NCBI RefSeq assembly: GCF_007483665.1
Contig: NZ_ML660188.1
Span: 67,105-131,104, forward strand
Origin: Catellatospora sichuanensis
GTDB taxonomy: Bacteria > Actinomycetota > Actinomycetes > Mycobacteriales > Micromonosporaceae
Direction of reading: 5' to 3'
Length of the DNA stretch: 64,000 nt
Made by a program: the position numbers and the translations under genes. The notes beneath the pieces are model-generated. The model did not search any database. It was given only the letters and a program-made list of their open reading frames with translations, and was not told where the DNA came from. Position 1 is the first letter of the stretch; every line of letters begins with the position of its first letter. Of this stretch, positions 33,839 to 41,643 are shown piece by piece.

Positions 33839-34936
33839 GTGGAGCTGGAGCCCTTTCTGCGTACGGCCGAGGCGCTGCTCGCCGTGCCGTCGACCGCCGA
33901 CCGTCCCGACCAGCTGCACCGTGCGCTGGACCTCGTCCTCGACGCGGTCGGACCGGGCTTCGCCGTGGAGCGTTTCGAGTCCGCGGGCAAGCCGAGCGCG
34001 CTGCTCTACCGCGACACCGGCGCGGGCCGGCCCGCCTTCCGGGTGATCCTCAACGGGCACCTGGACGTGGTGCCCGCCGCGCCGGAGCAGTTCACGCCGC
34101 GCCGCGAGGGCGATCGCCTGTACGCCCGCGGCGCGCAGGACATGAAGATCTCGGCGCTGGTGATGGCGCACGTGTTCGCCGAACTCGCCCCGACACTGCC
34201 GTACCCGCTGGCGTTGCAGCTGGTCACCGACGAGGAGATCGGCGGGCGCAACGGCACCCTGCACCAGCTGGAGCAGGGCGTCACCGGGCAGTTCGTGGTG
34301 ATCGGCGAGTTCAGCGGGCTGGAGATCGTCACCGACTCGAAGGGCATCCTGCAGGCCCGGCTGACCGCGACCGGGCGCGCGGCACACAGCGCGTACCCGT
34401 GGCAGGGCGACAACGCGCTGCTGCGGTTGACGGACGCGGTCCGGGCGCTGCACGCGGCGTATCCGCTGCCGACCTCGGAGGCGTGGGCGACGACCGTGAA
34501 CCTGGCCCGGCTGGACACCCCGAACACCGCGTTCAACCAGGTCCCGGCACTGGCCGAAGCCTGGCTGGACATCCGCTTCCCGCCCGGCGAGCCCGGCTTC
34601 GACGGGCGCACCGCCGAGCAGATCGCCGCGCACCTGAGCGAGATCTGCGGGCCGGGCATCACGGTGGCGGTCGAGCACGCCGACGCCCCGCACCATGCCG
34701 ACCGGGACCGGCCCGAGGTGACGGCCCTGCAGCAGGCGGCACGGGCGCAGGGCTACCCGGCGGGCTTCCTGCGCAAGCACGGCGCCGCCGACGGGCGCTT
34801 CTACTCCCAGCGCGGCGTCGACGCGGTGATCTTCGGCATCGGCGGCGCGGGCCTGCACGGCCCAGACGAGTACGCCGACCTCACCACGATCGTGCCTTAC
34901 CACCGGGCGCTGCACACGTTCCTCACCGCGATCTGA
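33839..34936 (+). CDS. M20-family metallopeptidase
   Basis: A 365-residue cytoplasmic zinc hydrolase of the ArgE/DapE/CPG2 class. Metal and catalytic residues are in place: GHLDVV (His74, Asp76), the bridging Asp101 in GAQDMK, DEEIGG with catalytic Glu132 and metal ligand Glu133, and the late His in GLHGPDEY. The lid domain between (about 175-285) carries the substrate-gripping RAAHSAYPWQGDNA. It cleaves an amide in an amino-acid derivative; which one is unknown. GTG 33839 chosen from the family start; GCAGGA lies upstream. Divergent from the MOSC gene. Confidence 0.9.
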   Translation: MELEPFLRTAEALLAVPSTADRPDQLHRALDLVLDAVGPGFAVERFESAGKPSALLYRDTGAGRPAFRVILNGHLDVVPAAPEQFTPRREGDRLYARGAQDMKISALVMAHVFAELAPTLPYPLALQLVTDEEIGGRNGTLHQLEQGVTGQFVVIGEFSGLEIVTDSKGILQARLTATGRAAHSAYPWQGDNALLRLTDAVRALHAAYPLPTSEAWATTVNLARLDTPNTAFNQVPALAEAWLDIRFPPGEPGFDGRTAEQIAAHLSEICGPGITVAVEHADAPHHADRDRPEVTALQQAARAQGYPAGFLRKHGAADGRFYSQRGVDAVIFGIGGAGLHGPDEYADLTTIVPYHRALHTFLTAI

Positions 34937-35025
34937 CGGCCCACACGGGGCTGACGGCATGCGATGCCTGGGCAACGCCGACGGGGTGATCGGCATGCGG
35001 CCGGGGCGCTGACTAGGGTGGCCGG

Positions 35026-35742
35026 ATGCAGCAGGTGGCGTTGGTGACCGGGTCGGCGTCGGGCATCGGGGCGGCGACCGCGCGGCGGCTCGCGGCGGAC
35101 GGGATGACCGTGGTGATCCATTCGCGGTCGAGCCGGGCGGCCGGCACCGCGCTGGCCGCCGAACTCGGCGGGACCTATCAGCAGGCCGACCTGGCCGACG
35201 ACGAGGCCGCCGCCGGGCTGGTCCCGCGGGTGCTGGCCGAACACGGACGGCTCGACGTGCTGGTGAACAACGCGGGCATCAGCTGGCCGGTCCCGCACGC
35301 GGACCTGGACGCGCTGACGGCCGCCGACTGGCGTCGGCTGCTCGACGTCAACCTCATCGCGCCCTGGCTGCTCTGCACGGCGGCCCTGCCCGCGCTCCGG
35401 GAGTCGAACGGCTGCGTCGTGAACGTGACCAGCCACGCGGGCGTCCGCCCGAAGGGCAGTTCGATCGCGTACGCCGCCAGCAAGGCGGCTCTCAACCACG
35501 TCACCAGGTTGCTGGCCGCCGCGCTCGGCCCCGACGTGCGGGTCAACGCCGTCGCCCCCGGGCTGGTCGACACGCCGCTCACCGCCGACTGGGCCGACGC
35601 GCATGCGTTGTGGAACGCCTCCAGCCCCATGCGCCGCCCGGCCCGGCCGTCGGACGTCGCCGACCTCATCGCCGCCGTGATCGGCAACTCGTACCTGACC
35701 GGCGAGGTCATCCTCCTGGACGGCGGGCTGAACCTGCGCTGA
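35026..35742 (+). CDS. SDR-family oxidoreductase
   Basis: A 238-residue classical short-chain dehydrogenase with intact catalytic machinery: TGSASGIG near the start for NAD(P) binding, NNAG at about 82, Ser136 in VTSHAG, and Tyr149-xxx-Lys153 in AYAASK. The loop after VNAVAPGLVDTPL binds cofactor and substrate, and the C-terminus YLTGEVILLDGGLNLR is the usual oligomerisation tail. FabG-like reductase or a specific alcohol dehydrogenase; substrate unknown. It is the intact counterpart to the SDR at 639, which has Ala at the Tyr position. Confidence 0.93.
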   Translation: MQQVALVTGSASGIGAATARRLAADGMTVVIHSRSSRAAGTALAAELGGTYQQADLADDEAAAGLVPRVLAEHGRLDVLVNNAGISWPVPHADLDALTAADWRRLLDVNLIAPWLLCTAALPALRESNGCVVNVTSHAGVRPKGSSIAYAASKAALNHVTRLLAAALGPDVRVNAVAPGLVDTPLTADWADAHALWNASSPMRRPARPSDVADLIAAVIGNSYLTGEVILLDGGLNLR

Positions 35743-35806
35743 CGATCCACCACACCGGCCACGTCCGATGGACATCGACGGACCGGCTCTGGGGGAAGAT
35801 GGCAGC

Positions 35807-36013
35807 GTGACCGACGTACCGATCCGTGATGACATGATCCGCCTGGGCCAGTTCCTGAAGCTCGCCTCCGTGATCGATACCGGTGGTGAGGCGAAGCTGC
35901 GCATCGCCGCCGGTGAGGTGACCGTGAACGGCGAGGTGGAGGTGCGCCGAGGCCGCCAGCTGCACCGCGGCGACGTCGTCGTCATCGACGGCGAAAGCCT
36001 GCGCGTCGCCTGA
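35807..36013 (+). CDS. Small S4-domain RNA-binding protein
   Basis: A 68-residue protein consisting almost entirely of one S4 domain: RLGQFLKLASVIDTGGEAKLR is helices 1-2, and AGEVTVNGEVEVRRGRQLHRGDVVVIDG the loop-strand part that packs on RNA. This is the YbcJ/RlbA type. It is thought to bind structured RNA, perhaps rRNA, but no precise role is known. GTG 35807 is preceded by GGGGGAAG; an earlier ATG at 35768 would add 13 atypical residues. Free-standing, 64 bp after the SDR. Confidence 0.88.
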   Translation: MTDVPIRDDMIRLGQFLKLASVIDTGGEAKLRIAAGEVTVNGEVEVRRGRQLHRGDVVVIDGESLRVA

Positions 36014-36034
36014 CTCCTGGCTGCGCGGTGTCGA

Positions 36035-36120
36035 TCGTTCGCCGTGGCGGGAGCGGCCGACCACCGACCACGGGACCGGGGCCCGCGCAACGTCAGTCGT
36101 TCGCCGTGGCCGGAGCGGCC
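36035..36120. repeat. 24-bp direct repeat at the 3' end of the DUF4184 gene
   Basis: TCGTTCGCCGTGGCSGGAGCGGCC occurs at 36035-36058 and again at 36097-36120, 62 bp apart, with one difference. The second copy encodes the C-terminus of the DUF4184 protein (AAPATAND); the first lies just past its stop. It looks like a small tandem duplication that truncated or extended the gene end. Confidence 0.7.
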
Positions 36121-36809
36121 ACGCTCGGCCGCGGTGGCGCGAGGGTGGTCGCCGCGGCTGCGGCCCCGAGACCGAGGGCGACGCCGAGCAGCAGGCGGGC
36201 ACCCGTGGTGTGCGGCAGGAACGCTCCGGGCAGCTGTGCCGCGACCACCGCTGAGGCCGCGGTGACCGTGGTGGCCACGGACCAGAACAGTCCCGGCCGC
36301 ACCGGCCGGGCAGGCGGCGCGCCGTGCCAGGCCCGCAGCAGCCGGTGGCGGCCCACCTGCACGGCCAGCGCCAGTGCCGCCAGCGCGCCGCCCACGGTCG
36401 ACGCCAGGTCCAGCACCGGTGCGGGCTCGGTGAGCCGGTCCCAGACCAGGTGGCTCGCGGCGGCGAGCAGCGCCGACAACGCGCTGACCGCGAAGGCCGG
36501 CCGGGTCGTGCCGAGCACGCCGTAGTCGCGCAGCGCCAGCGCGGCGGGCCACCGGGGCAGGTGTGCGGCGACCACGGCCGCCGAACGGCGTACGAGCAGC
36601 GCGCCGGCCAGCGTCACCGGCAGGCAGAACAGGATTACACCGGGCCACTGGTGCGACAGCGGGAACACCGGCAGGCCCGAACCGTCCAGGGCGTACGCGA
36701 GATCGGGCGAGGCAGCCCCGACCGTCAGTGCCACCCCGTCGAACCAGCGGGGGCGCCACAGTTTCAGCGGCAGGGGCAGGGCGGCGTGCGAGGGGAACGT
36801 CAGCGGCAC
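36093..36809 (-). CDS. DUF4184-family membrane protein
   Basis: A 238-residue protein with the family opening MPLTFPSHAALPLPLK, followed by GVALTVGAASPDLAYAL and FPLSHQWPGVILFCLP. The His in the first block and SHLVWDRLTEP further on are conserved in DUF4184 and recall metal-dependent membrane hydrolases (YdjM-like), though no activity is proven. About six hydrophobic helices follow. The C-terminus lies in a duplicated sequence, so its exact end may vary between strains. Divergent from the GNAT gene at 36893. Confidence 0.85.
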   Translation of the reverse strand: MPLTFPSHAALPLPLKLWRPRWFDGVALTVGAASPDLAYALDGSGLPVFPLSHQWPGVILFCLPVTLAGALLVRRSAAVVAAHLPRWPAALALRDYGVLGTTRPAFAVSALSALLAAASHLVWDRLTEPAPVLDLASTVGGALAALALAVQVGRHRLLRAWHGAPPARPVRPGLFWSVATTVTAASAVVAAQLPGAFLPHTTGARLLLGVALGLGAAAAATTLAPPRPSVAAPATAND

Positions 36810-36892
36810 CGCCGCAGGTTAACCTCTCTCGGCCCGCGGCCACCGCCCGCAAACGATTTGATCAGCACCACGCAGCGGGTCAGGATGGCCGG

Positions 36893-37801
36893 ATGAAAAT
36901 CCGCACCGCCCTGCCTGACGACGCCCCGGCCGTGGTCGCCCTGCGCGCCGACGTGTACCCGTACCTGGTGCGCGGAGTCGCCTCGACACGGCAGATGATC
37001 GCTGAGCCACCGGACGGGGACTGGATCGCGTTCGTGGTCGAGCACGACGGACGGATCATCGGCTGGACCTCGGCGTTCCGGAACACCACCACCTCCGAGG
37101 CCGACTTCGGCGAGATCTCGCTGCTGCACGTACACCCGGCGCACCGCGGCCGGGGCGCGGGCACGCTGCTGTTCGACGCCGCCGCCCGGCACCTGTCCGC
37201 GCTCGGCGTGCAGCGGGTGCGCGCCTGGACGCAGGAGGAGTCGCTGGACTTCGCCCGTGCCCGCGGGTTCACCCCGAGCCGGGAGATGCGCTACTCGATG
37301 CTGGAGACCCGGCTGGCGCCGCCCGCCCCGGCCGCGCCGCCCGGGGTCACGGTCGTGCCGCTGTCCGGGCTGGACGAGCACGTGCTCTACACCGCGTACG
37401 TCGCGGCCAGCTCCGACGAGCCCGGCGACGTGCCCTCGGACGCGATCTCCTTCGACACCTGGCGCTACGAGGTGTGGGACAACCTGGGGCTGGACAAGGA
37501 TGCCAGCGTCGCCGTCGTCGACGGCGGGCAGATCGTGGCGTTCACGCTGGTCAAGCGCGACGGGGAGCGGATGTGGTCGGACATGACCGCGACGCTGCCC
37601 GAGCACCGCGGCCGCGGCCTGGCCCGGCTGGCGAAGACGGTCGCGCTGCACCGGGCCGCCGCCCGCGGCGTGACGGCCGCGTACACCTCCAACGACGAGT
37701 CGAACGCGCCGATGCTCGCCGTCAACGCCCGCCTGGGCTACCGGCCCGTCACCGTCCAGTGGTCCTGCCTGGGCACGCTGCCCGGCAGCGCAGCCGCGTA
37801 G
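36893..37801 (+). CDS. Double-domain GNAT acetyltransferase
   Basis: A 302-residue protein with two GNAT folds in tandem. The first (about 1-140) has ISLLHVHPAHRGRGAGTLLFDAAA as the acetyl-CoA loop. The second (about 150-302) has TATLPEHRGRGLARLAKTVALHRA and NDESNAPMLAVNARLGYRPV. Both carry the R/Q-x-x-G-x-G/A pyrophosphate motif, so both may bind acetyl-CoA, as in mycothiol synthase MshD and Eis-like enzymes. Substrate unknown; MshD itself usually has a different N-domain. ATG 36893 chosen from the domain start. A strong terminator follows. Confidence 0.88.
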   Translation: MKIRTALPDDAPAVVALRADVYPYLVRGVASTRQMIAEPPDGDWIAFVVEHDGRIIGWTSAFRNTTTSEADFGEISLLHVHPAHRGRGAGTLLFDAAARHLSALGVQRVRAWTQEESLDFARARGFTPSREMRYSMLETRLAPPAPAAPPGVTVVPLSGLDEHVLYTAYVAASSDEPGDVPSDAISFDTWRYEVWDNLGLDKDASVAVVDGGQIVAFTLVKRDGERMWSDMTATLPEHRGRGLARLAKTVALHRAAARGVTAAYTSNDESNAPMLAVNARLGYRPVTVQWSCLGTLPGSAAA

Positions 37802-37834
37802 GTTCCCGCCGACCGGCGGGAGCGCTCGCAGCAC

Positions 37835-37874
37835 AACGCGGTCGGGCTGGTGAGGTCACCAGCCCGACCGCGTT
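37835..37874. terminator. Very strong bidirectional terminator
   Basis: AACGCGGTCGGGCTGGTGA (37835-37853) and its exact complement at 37856-37874 form a 19-bp perfect stem closed by only two bases. It sits between the convergent GNAT and DUF899 genes. The outer AA/TT pairs and the following CCCCC tract fit a factor-independent terminator in both directions. Confidence 0.9.
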
Positions 37875-37915
37875 CCCCCGTCAGCCGGCAGGTCGCTCGA
37901 CGACCCGCCCGCGGT

Positions 37916-38683
37916 TCACTCGGTGTCGTACTCGTCGTGGCGGCGCCACCAGAAGCCGGCCTCGTTGCGCCCGAGCGGCGCACGGTCGAGCCACTGGTAC
38001 ATGCCCCAGAGCGCGTCCACGCCCCGCTCGTAGGTCGAGTACGTGTGGTAGACGACGCCGTCGTCGAGCACGAACGCGCTCATGCCGGGACCCTGCTGCC
38101 GGTAGGTCGGCCAGTCAGTGCCGACCGACGACGCGATCTGGTTGAGGAACGGCAGCTCCTCGCCCGACGGCGACGGCCGCACATCCATCGAGCGGAAGTT
38201 GTAGTCGACCGCGCCGGACTGCCACTCCTCCTTGGTGTGCGTCACGTGGAAGTCGTGGTTGAACTCGCCGCCGAACGAGGACGCCCAGGGAAAGCTCCAG
38301 CCCATCCGCTGCTTGAACGCCTGCAGTTTCGGCAGCGGAGCCTGCGACACGGCGTACAGGGTGACGTCGTGATTGGCGAGGTGGACGACGGAGCCGTCGA
38401 AGCCGTCCGCGATCGCCGAGCAGGACGGGCATCCGGCCTCGTAGTCGGGGCCGAACATGAAGTGGTAGACGAGCAGCTGCGAGCGACCCGCGAAGAGGTC
38501 GGCCAGGGACGCGTCGCCGTCGTCGGTCGCGAAGGTGTACTGCTTGTCGATGCGGACCCAGGGCAGCTCCTGCCGTTGCCGTGCCACGTCGTCGCTGCGC
38601 CGCGTCAGCGCCTTCTCGGCCTCGAGCAGCTCCAACCGGGCCGCGAGCCACTCTTCCCTGGTGCCTGTCTTGTGATCGATCAT
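37916..38683 (-). CDS. DUF899 thioredoxin-like protein (copy 2 of 3)
   Basis: A 255-residue DUF899 protein, the largest of the three here. It has an N-terminal helix (EEWLAARLELLEAEKALTRR), then LLVYHFMFGPDYEAGCPSC with CPSC near residues 91-94, and the C-terminal mark YERGVDALWGMYQWLDRAPLGR. The ATG at 38683 follows AAGAGGTG. It is the last gene of a four-gene minus-strand operon (SRPBCC, ArsR, DUF2182, DUF899) with short gaps, a grouping also known in other soil bacteria. Probably a redox or stress protein; the reaction is not established. Confidence 0.9.
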   Translation of the reverse strand: MIDHKTGTREEWLAARLELLEAEKALTRRSDDVARQRQELPWVRIDKQYTFATDDGDASLADLFAGRSQLLVYHFMFGPDYEAGCPSCSAIADGFDGSVVHLANHDVTLYAVSQAPLPKLQAFKQRMGWSFPWASSFGGEFNHDFHVTHTKEEWQSGAVDYNFRSMDVRPSPSGEELPFLNQIASSVGTDWPTYRQQGPGMSAFVLDDGVVYHTYSTYERGVDALWGMYQWLDRAPLGRNEAGFWWRRHDEYDTE

Positions 38684-38703
38684 CGTTGTCACCTCTTCTG
38701 TCG

Positions 38704-39387
38704 TCAGTGGTGCAGGTGGTGGTGGCCGGTGCCGTCCACGGGACGGGTCGCCGGCGGGGTGAGCCCGGGAACCGTGCCGGGCGCCAGCACGATCACGACG
38801 CCGAGCGCGACGATCGCCAGGGCCACGGGCACGTCGACGGCGGCTCGCGCGGGCAGGAGCTTCTGCGCCAGGCAGAGCACGGTGATCACGCACATCCAGG
38901 TGACGCTCATGACCCCCACCGCGACCAGCACCAGCATCAGTCCGATGCTCGACCCGACGCAGTGCAGCCCGTACGCGAGTCCGGAGCGCGGATGCCCGCC
39001 GCACCGCCGCCGGAAGTGCCGCTTGACCGGGGTCAGCTCGTAGGCGCCCGCCACGATGACGATCACGCCGGCGGCCACCGGCCCATGCGGCCGGTACAGC
39101 GCGAACACGGCGACCCCGACGAGGGTCCAGACGGCGAGGTACGACGCGATGAACACCGTCACCGCGCCCGCACCGCCGCCGTCGTGCACCCGGCGCAGGA
39201 CCGCCGGAACCGCGCCCGGCAGCATCATGGCCGCGATCATCGACGCCCACACGGCGACGAAGAACGCGAACGGGCCGAGCGGGGTCGCCGGGCCCATGTC
39301 CATGCCGTCCATGAGCCGGATCATCACGACCCAGCAGGCGGCGGCGAGGCCCAGCGTCACCGCCGGCGCGATCTGCCGAAGCTGCAT
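38704..39387 (-). CDS. DUF2182 metal-binding-type membrane protein
   Basis: A 227-residue integral membrane protein of the DUF2182 family, with about six helices. Signatures are WASMIAAMMLPGAVPAVL after the first helix and SGLAYGLHCVGSSIGLMLVLV later, with YELTPVKRHFRRRCGGH between. The Met/His/Cys-rich positions (MDGMDMG, HCVG) and the terminal GHHHLHH tail suggest a copper or other soft-metal ligand set. ATG 39387 follows GGGGGAGG. It is third in the SRPBCC-ArsR-DUF2182-DUF899 operon. Confidence 0.85.
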   Translation of the reverse strand: MQLRQIAPAVTLGLAAACWVVMIRLMDGMDMGPATPLGPFAFFVAVWASMIAAMMLPGAVPAVLRRVHDGGGAGAVTVFIASYLAVWTLVGVAVFALYRPHGPVAAGVIVIVAGAYELTPVKRHFRRRCGGHPRSGLAYGLHCVGSSIGLMLVLVAVGVMSVTWMCVITVLCLAQKLLPARAAVDVPVALAIVALGVVIVLAPGTVPGLTPPATRPVDGTGHHHLHH

Positions 39388-39403
39388 CGTGCGCCTCCCC
39401 CGG

Positions 39404-39784
39404 TCATGACTGCCTTGGTTCTCCATCCGGCGGGAGTGCGTCCCGCTCGGCCGCCTCGGCGAGACGTTTGATGGTCGCCAGGCGCCGGTCCCAGTCGGAC
39501 GCGAGCGCGGCCATCCACCGCGCCGTCGCGTTCAGCGCCGCGGGCCGCACCGCGTAGAGCACCTCGCGCCCGGCCCGGCGGCCGGTGACCAGCCCCGCCG
39601 CGTCCAGCACGGCGAGGTGCTTGACCACCGCCTGCCGCGAGATGGGAAGGTGCTCGGCGAGCGTCGTCGCGGTCACCTCGCCCAGCTCCGCAAGCAGGTC
39701 GAGCAACTGACGCCGGGTCGGGTCGGCCAGCGCCGCCAACACGCCGTCGACCGGCGAGACGTCGCCGTGATGCTCTTCGGTCAC
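39404..39784 (-). CDS. ArsR-family repressor
   Basis: A 126-residue winged-helix regulator: ALADPTRRQLLDLLAELGEV, TATTLAEHLPISRQAVVKHLAVLDAAGLV, then the wing GRRAGREVLYAVRP. No CxC or other metal-binding set is visible, so it belongs to the group that works with AHSA1-type partners rather than metal sensors. Its GTG start overlaps the stop of the SRPBCC gene (GTGA). Most likely it represses its own operon at the palindrome near 40266. Confidence 0.92.
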   Translation of the reverse strand: MTEEHHGDVSPVDGVLAALADPTRRQLLDLLAELGEVTATTLAEHLPISRQAVVKHLAVLDAAGLVTGRRAGREVLYAVRPAALNATARWMAALASDWDRRLATIKRLAEAAERDALPPDGEPRQS

Positions 39785-40227
39785 ACGGAGGACTCTTCGG
39801 CGCGCGCCTTGAGCGCCTCGAGCTCCAGCGGCCAGCCGCCGGAGTTGTCCCGCACCGCGTTGCGGCGCAGCTCCTCGGACCCGGCCAGCGTCGCAAAACC
39901 GCTCTCGACCACCCGGAGCCGCGTCTTGGCTCCCTCCGCGGTCAACGTGAACTCGACGAGGGTGCTGTTGTCCGGGCGCAGCTCCTCGCCGGGAAACGCC
40001 GGGGCCCAGCGGTACGCCAGGTAGGTCGGCGGGTCGACCTTCTCCACGCGGACCGGGAAGTCGCCGTGCTCGGCGTTCTTCGCGATCATCGACTCGCCCT
40101 CCCTGGCCACGGTGCCGGGCAGGCTCGCCTTGTCGGCCACCCAGAACCCGGGCTGGGCGACCAGCGTCCAGACCCGCTCGAGGGACGCCTCGATCAGGGT
40201 CTCGCGTTCGATCCGGTCCTCGCTCAT
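39781..40227 (-). CDS. SRPBCC (AHSA1-like) ligand-binding protein
   Basis: A 148-residue START/Bet v1-fold protein of the AHSA1 group: DRIERETLIEASLERVWTLVAQPGFW is the N-terminal strand-helix, YLAYRWAPAFPGEEL the strand around the cavity, and LVEFTLTAEGAKTRLRVVESGF the late sheet. Such proteins bind hydrophobic ligands. The gene is first in the operon, starting at ATG 40227 after AAGGAG, and is translationally coupled to the ArsR repressor, so it may supply or sense the inducer. Confidence 0.9.
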   Translation of the reverse strand: MSEDRIERETLIEASLERVWTLVAQPGFWVADKASLPGTVAREGESMIAKNAEHGDFPVRVEKVDPPTYLAYRWAPAFPGEELRPDNSTLVEFTLTAEGAKTRLRVVESGFATLAGSEELRRNAVRDNSGGWPLELEALKARAEESSV

Positions 40228-40251
40228 GAGCACTCCTTCAGCGCCGCAGGT

Positions 40252-40281
40252 TTGATGTGCAACTCCACAGTTGCACATCAA
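40252..40281. promoter_or_regulatory. Perfect 13-bp palindrome, probable ArsR operator
   Basis: TTGATGTGCAACT (40252-40264) and AGTTGCACATCAA (40269-40281) form a perfect inverted repeat with spacer CCAC, 25 bp upstream of the SRPBCC start. A third half-site, AGTTGCACAT, lies at 40302-40311 towards the divergent hypothetical gene. The TGCAACT...AGTTGCA core recurs, as I recall, before other ArsR-SRPBCC operons. It could control both directions. Confidence 0.7.
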
Positions 40282-40360
40282 CTCGCGAGGCGCAACCCCG
40301 GAGTTGCACATGGCTCCGCGGGACGACGTGATGTCATTCCCCGCCCCTACACTCCCGGCC

Positions 40361-40756
40361 ATGATCGAACGTCCGAGCGCTGCGTGGCGCCGAGAGGTGC
40401 GCGAGCAGCAGCAGGCGCTCGCCGCGGGCACGCTGTCCCCCGACGACGCCTACGCCGAACGACTGTGGCCCGAGGACTTCACCGACGCGGTCGACGCCGC
40501 GCTCGCCGCGTACCAGGCCGAGGTGGCGGCGCTGCGCGAGCCGTCCGACGACGAGCTGTTCGCCGCGGCCGAGCGGGTCGTGCTCGCGCTCAACGACATC
40601 GACGAGGAACACGGCCACCACATCGAGACCGACGAGCGCGACGAACTCTGCGGATACATCGAGAACGTGCTCATCCACATCGGCGTCGACATACGGGCGC
40701 TGTGCGCCCGCCGCGGCGGCGATCGGGAGTTGCTGACCGCCGGACGGGACTGGTGA
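40361..40756 (+). CDS. Hypothetical actinobacterial protein
   Basis: A 131-residue helical, acidic protein. The conserved-looking block is ERVVLALNDIDEEHGHHIETDERDELCGYIE near 75-105, with a His-His and several acidic residues; the end reads LLTAGRDW. I have seen similar proteins in Streptomyces without assigned function. No signal or membrane helix. ATG 40361 lies 134 bp from the divergent SRPBCC operon, downstream of the third ArsR half-site. Confidence 0.72.
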   Translation: MIERPSAAWRREVREQQQALAAGTLSPDDAYAERLWPEDFTDAVDAALAAYQAEVAALREPSDDELFAAAERVVLALNDIDEEHGHHIETDERDELCGYIENVLIHIGVDIRALCARRGGDRELLTAGRDW

Positions 40757-40796
40757 CGACGGACGAACGCTGGTTCTGTCGCGGGCGGGACGGGGC

Positions 40797-41510
40797 CTAG
40801 ACGATCCGGGTGAGGGTCACCGGTCCGGGCTCGTCCGGCACGGCCGCGAAGTCGTAGCGCACCAGATCGGGGCCGATCGCGAGCAGGGTGACCGAACTGG
40901 AGCCGTAACGCAGGTCGTCGCCGAAGGTGTGGCGCAGGATCAGCGCCCGGGGGTCCTCGCGGTCGATCCCCTCCCCGGCTGCCAGGCCCGGCCATGCACC
41001 CCAGCCGTCCGCCGGGTCCGGCCTCGGGGTGGCCCGTAGCGCCGCCAGCAGGTGCGCGGCACGCGGTTCGGCCGGGTCGTCGCCGCTGTTGACGATCACC
41101 GTGAACCCCTCCGGCGGGGTCGTCCCGGTTCGGGTATCGCCGTCCCAGCCGACCATGGCAGCGCCGGACAGATCCACAGTGATCAAATAGAACGGATCGA
41201 ACGCGCGCAGGTCGTCGGGCACGGGCAGCCCCGCCGCGGCCAGCAGCGGCAGGTCGCCGCGGGAACGGCGACCGTGCTCGGGCGCCAGCTGCCCGCGCCC
41301 GTTGAGCACGAATCCGGCCCTGCGGGCAGCCGGGTCCACGGCAAGCCAGGTGCCCCCGGCGACCAGGTCGATCCCGCCGAGCACGCCGGGGTGGCGCGGC
41401 CAGTGCTCCGCCGGCGGCTCCCAGGGCCGCACCAGCAGCTCGTCGCGTACGGCCAGCACCAGCAGCGGCACCGGCGACGACGGCTCGAAACTGAGGGCGA
41501 CCGTACACAT
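40797..41510 (-). CDS. NRDE/TANGO2-family protein
   Basis: A 237-residue protein of the NRDE (TANGO2-like) family, whose name comes from a near-N-terminal Asn-Arg-Asp-Glu. Here the motif is degenerate: LLVLAVRDELLVRP, with Val in place of Asn. After Met removal from MCTVALSF, Cys would be N-terminal, as in Ntn-type hydrolases. Later marks are GGIDLVAGGTWLAVDPAARRAGFVLN and the tail HTFGDDLRYGSSSVTLLAI. The family is linked to haem or lipid handling in eukaryotes; bacterial function is open. ATG 41510 is chosen over GTG/ATG codons 9 bp upstream. Confidence 0.83.
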   Translation of the reverse strand: MCTVALSFEPSSPVPLLVLAVRDELLVRPWEPPAEHWPRHPGVLGGIDLVAGGTWLAVDPAARRAGFVLNGRGQLAPEHGRRSRGDLPLLAAAGLPVPDDLRAFDPFYLITVDLSGAAMVGWDGDTRTGTTPPEGFTVIVNSGDDPAEPRAAHLLAALRATPRPDPADGWGAWPGLAAGEGIDREDPRALILRHTFGDDLRYGSSSVTLLAIGPDLVRYDFAAVPDEPGPVTLTRIV

Positions 41511-41643
41511 GATCGGCACTATATGCCGCAGCGGAACCCGGCCGACGCGGCGGCAACGCGCTGAAACACCACGACGCGCCCCGGACGGCGGCTAGCGTGA
41601 TCTCCGAAGCGTGTGCCGTCGTTCGCCGTGCACGGAGGCAGCC

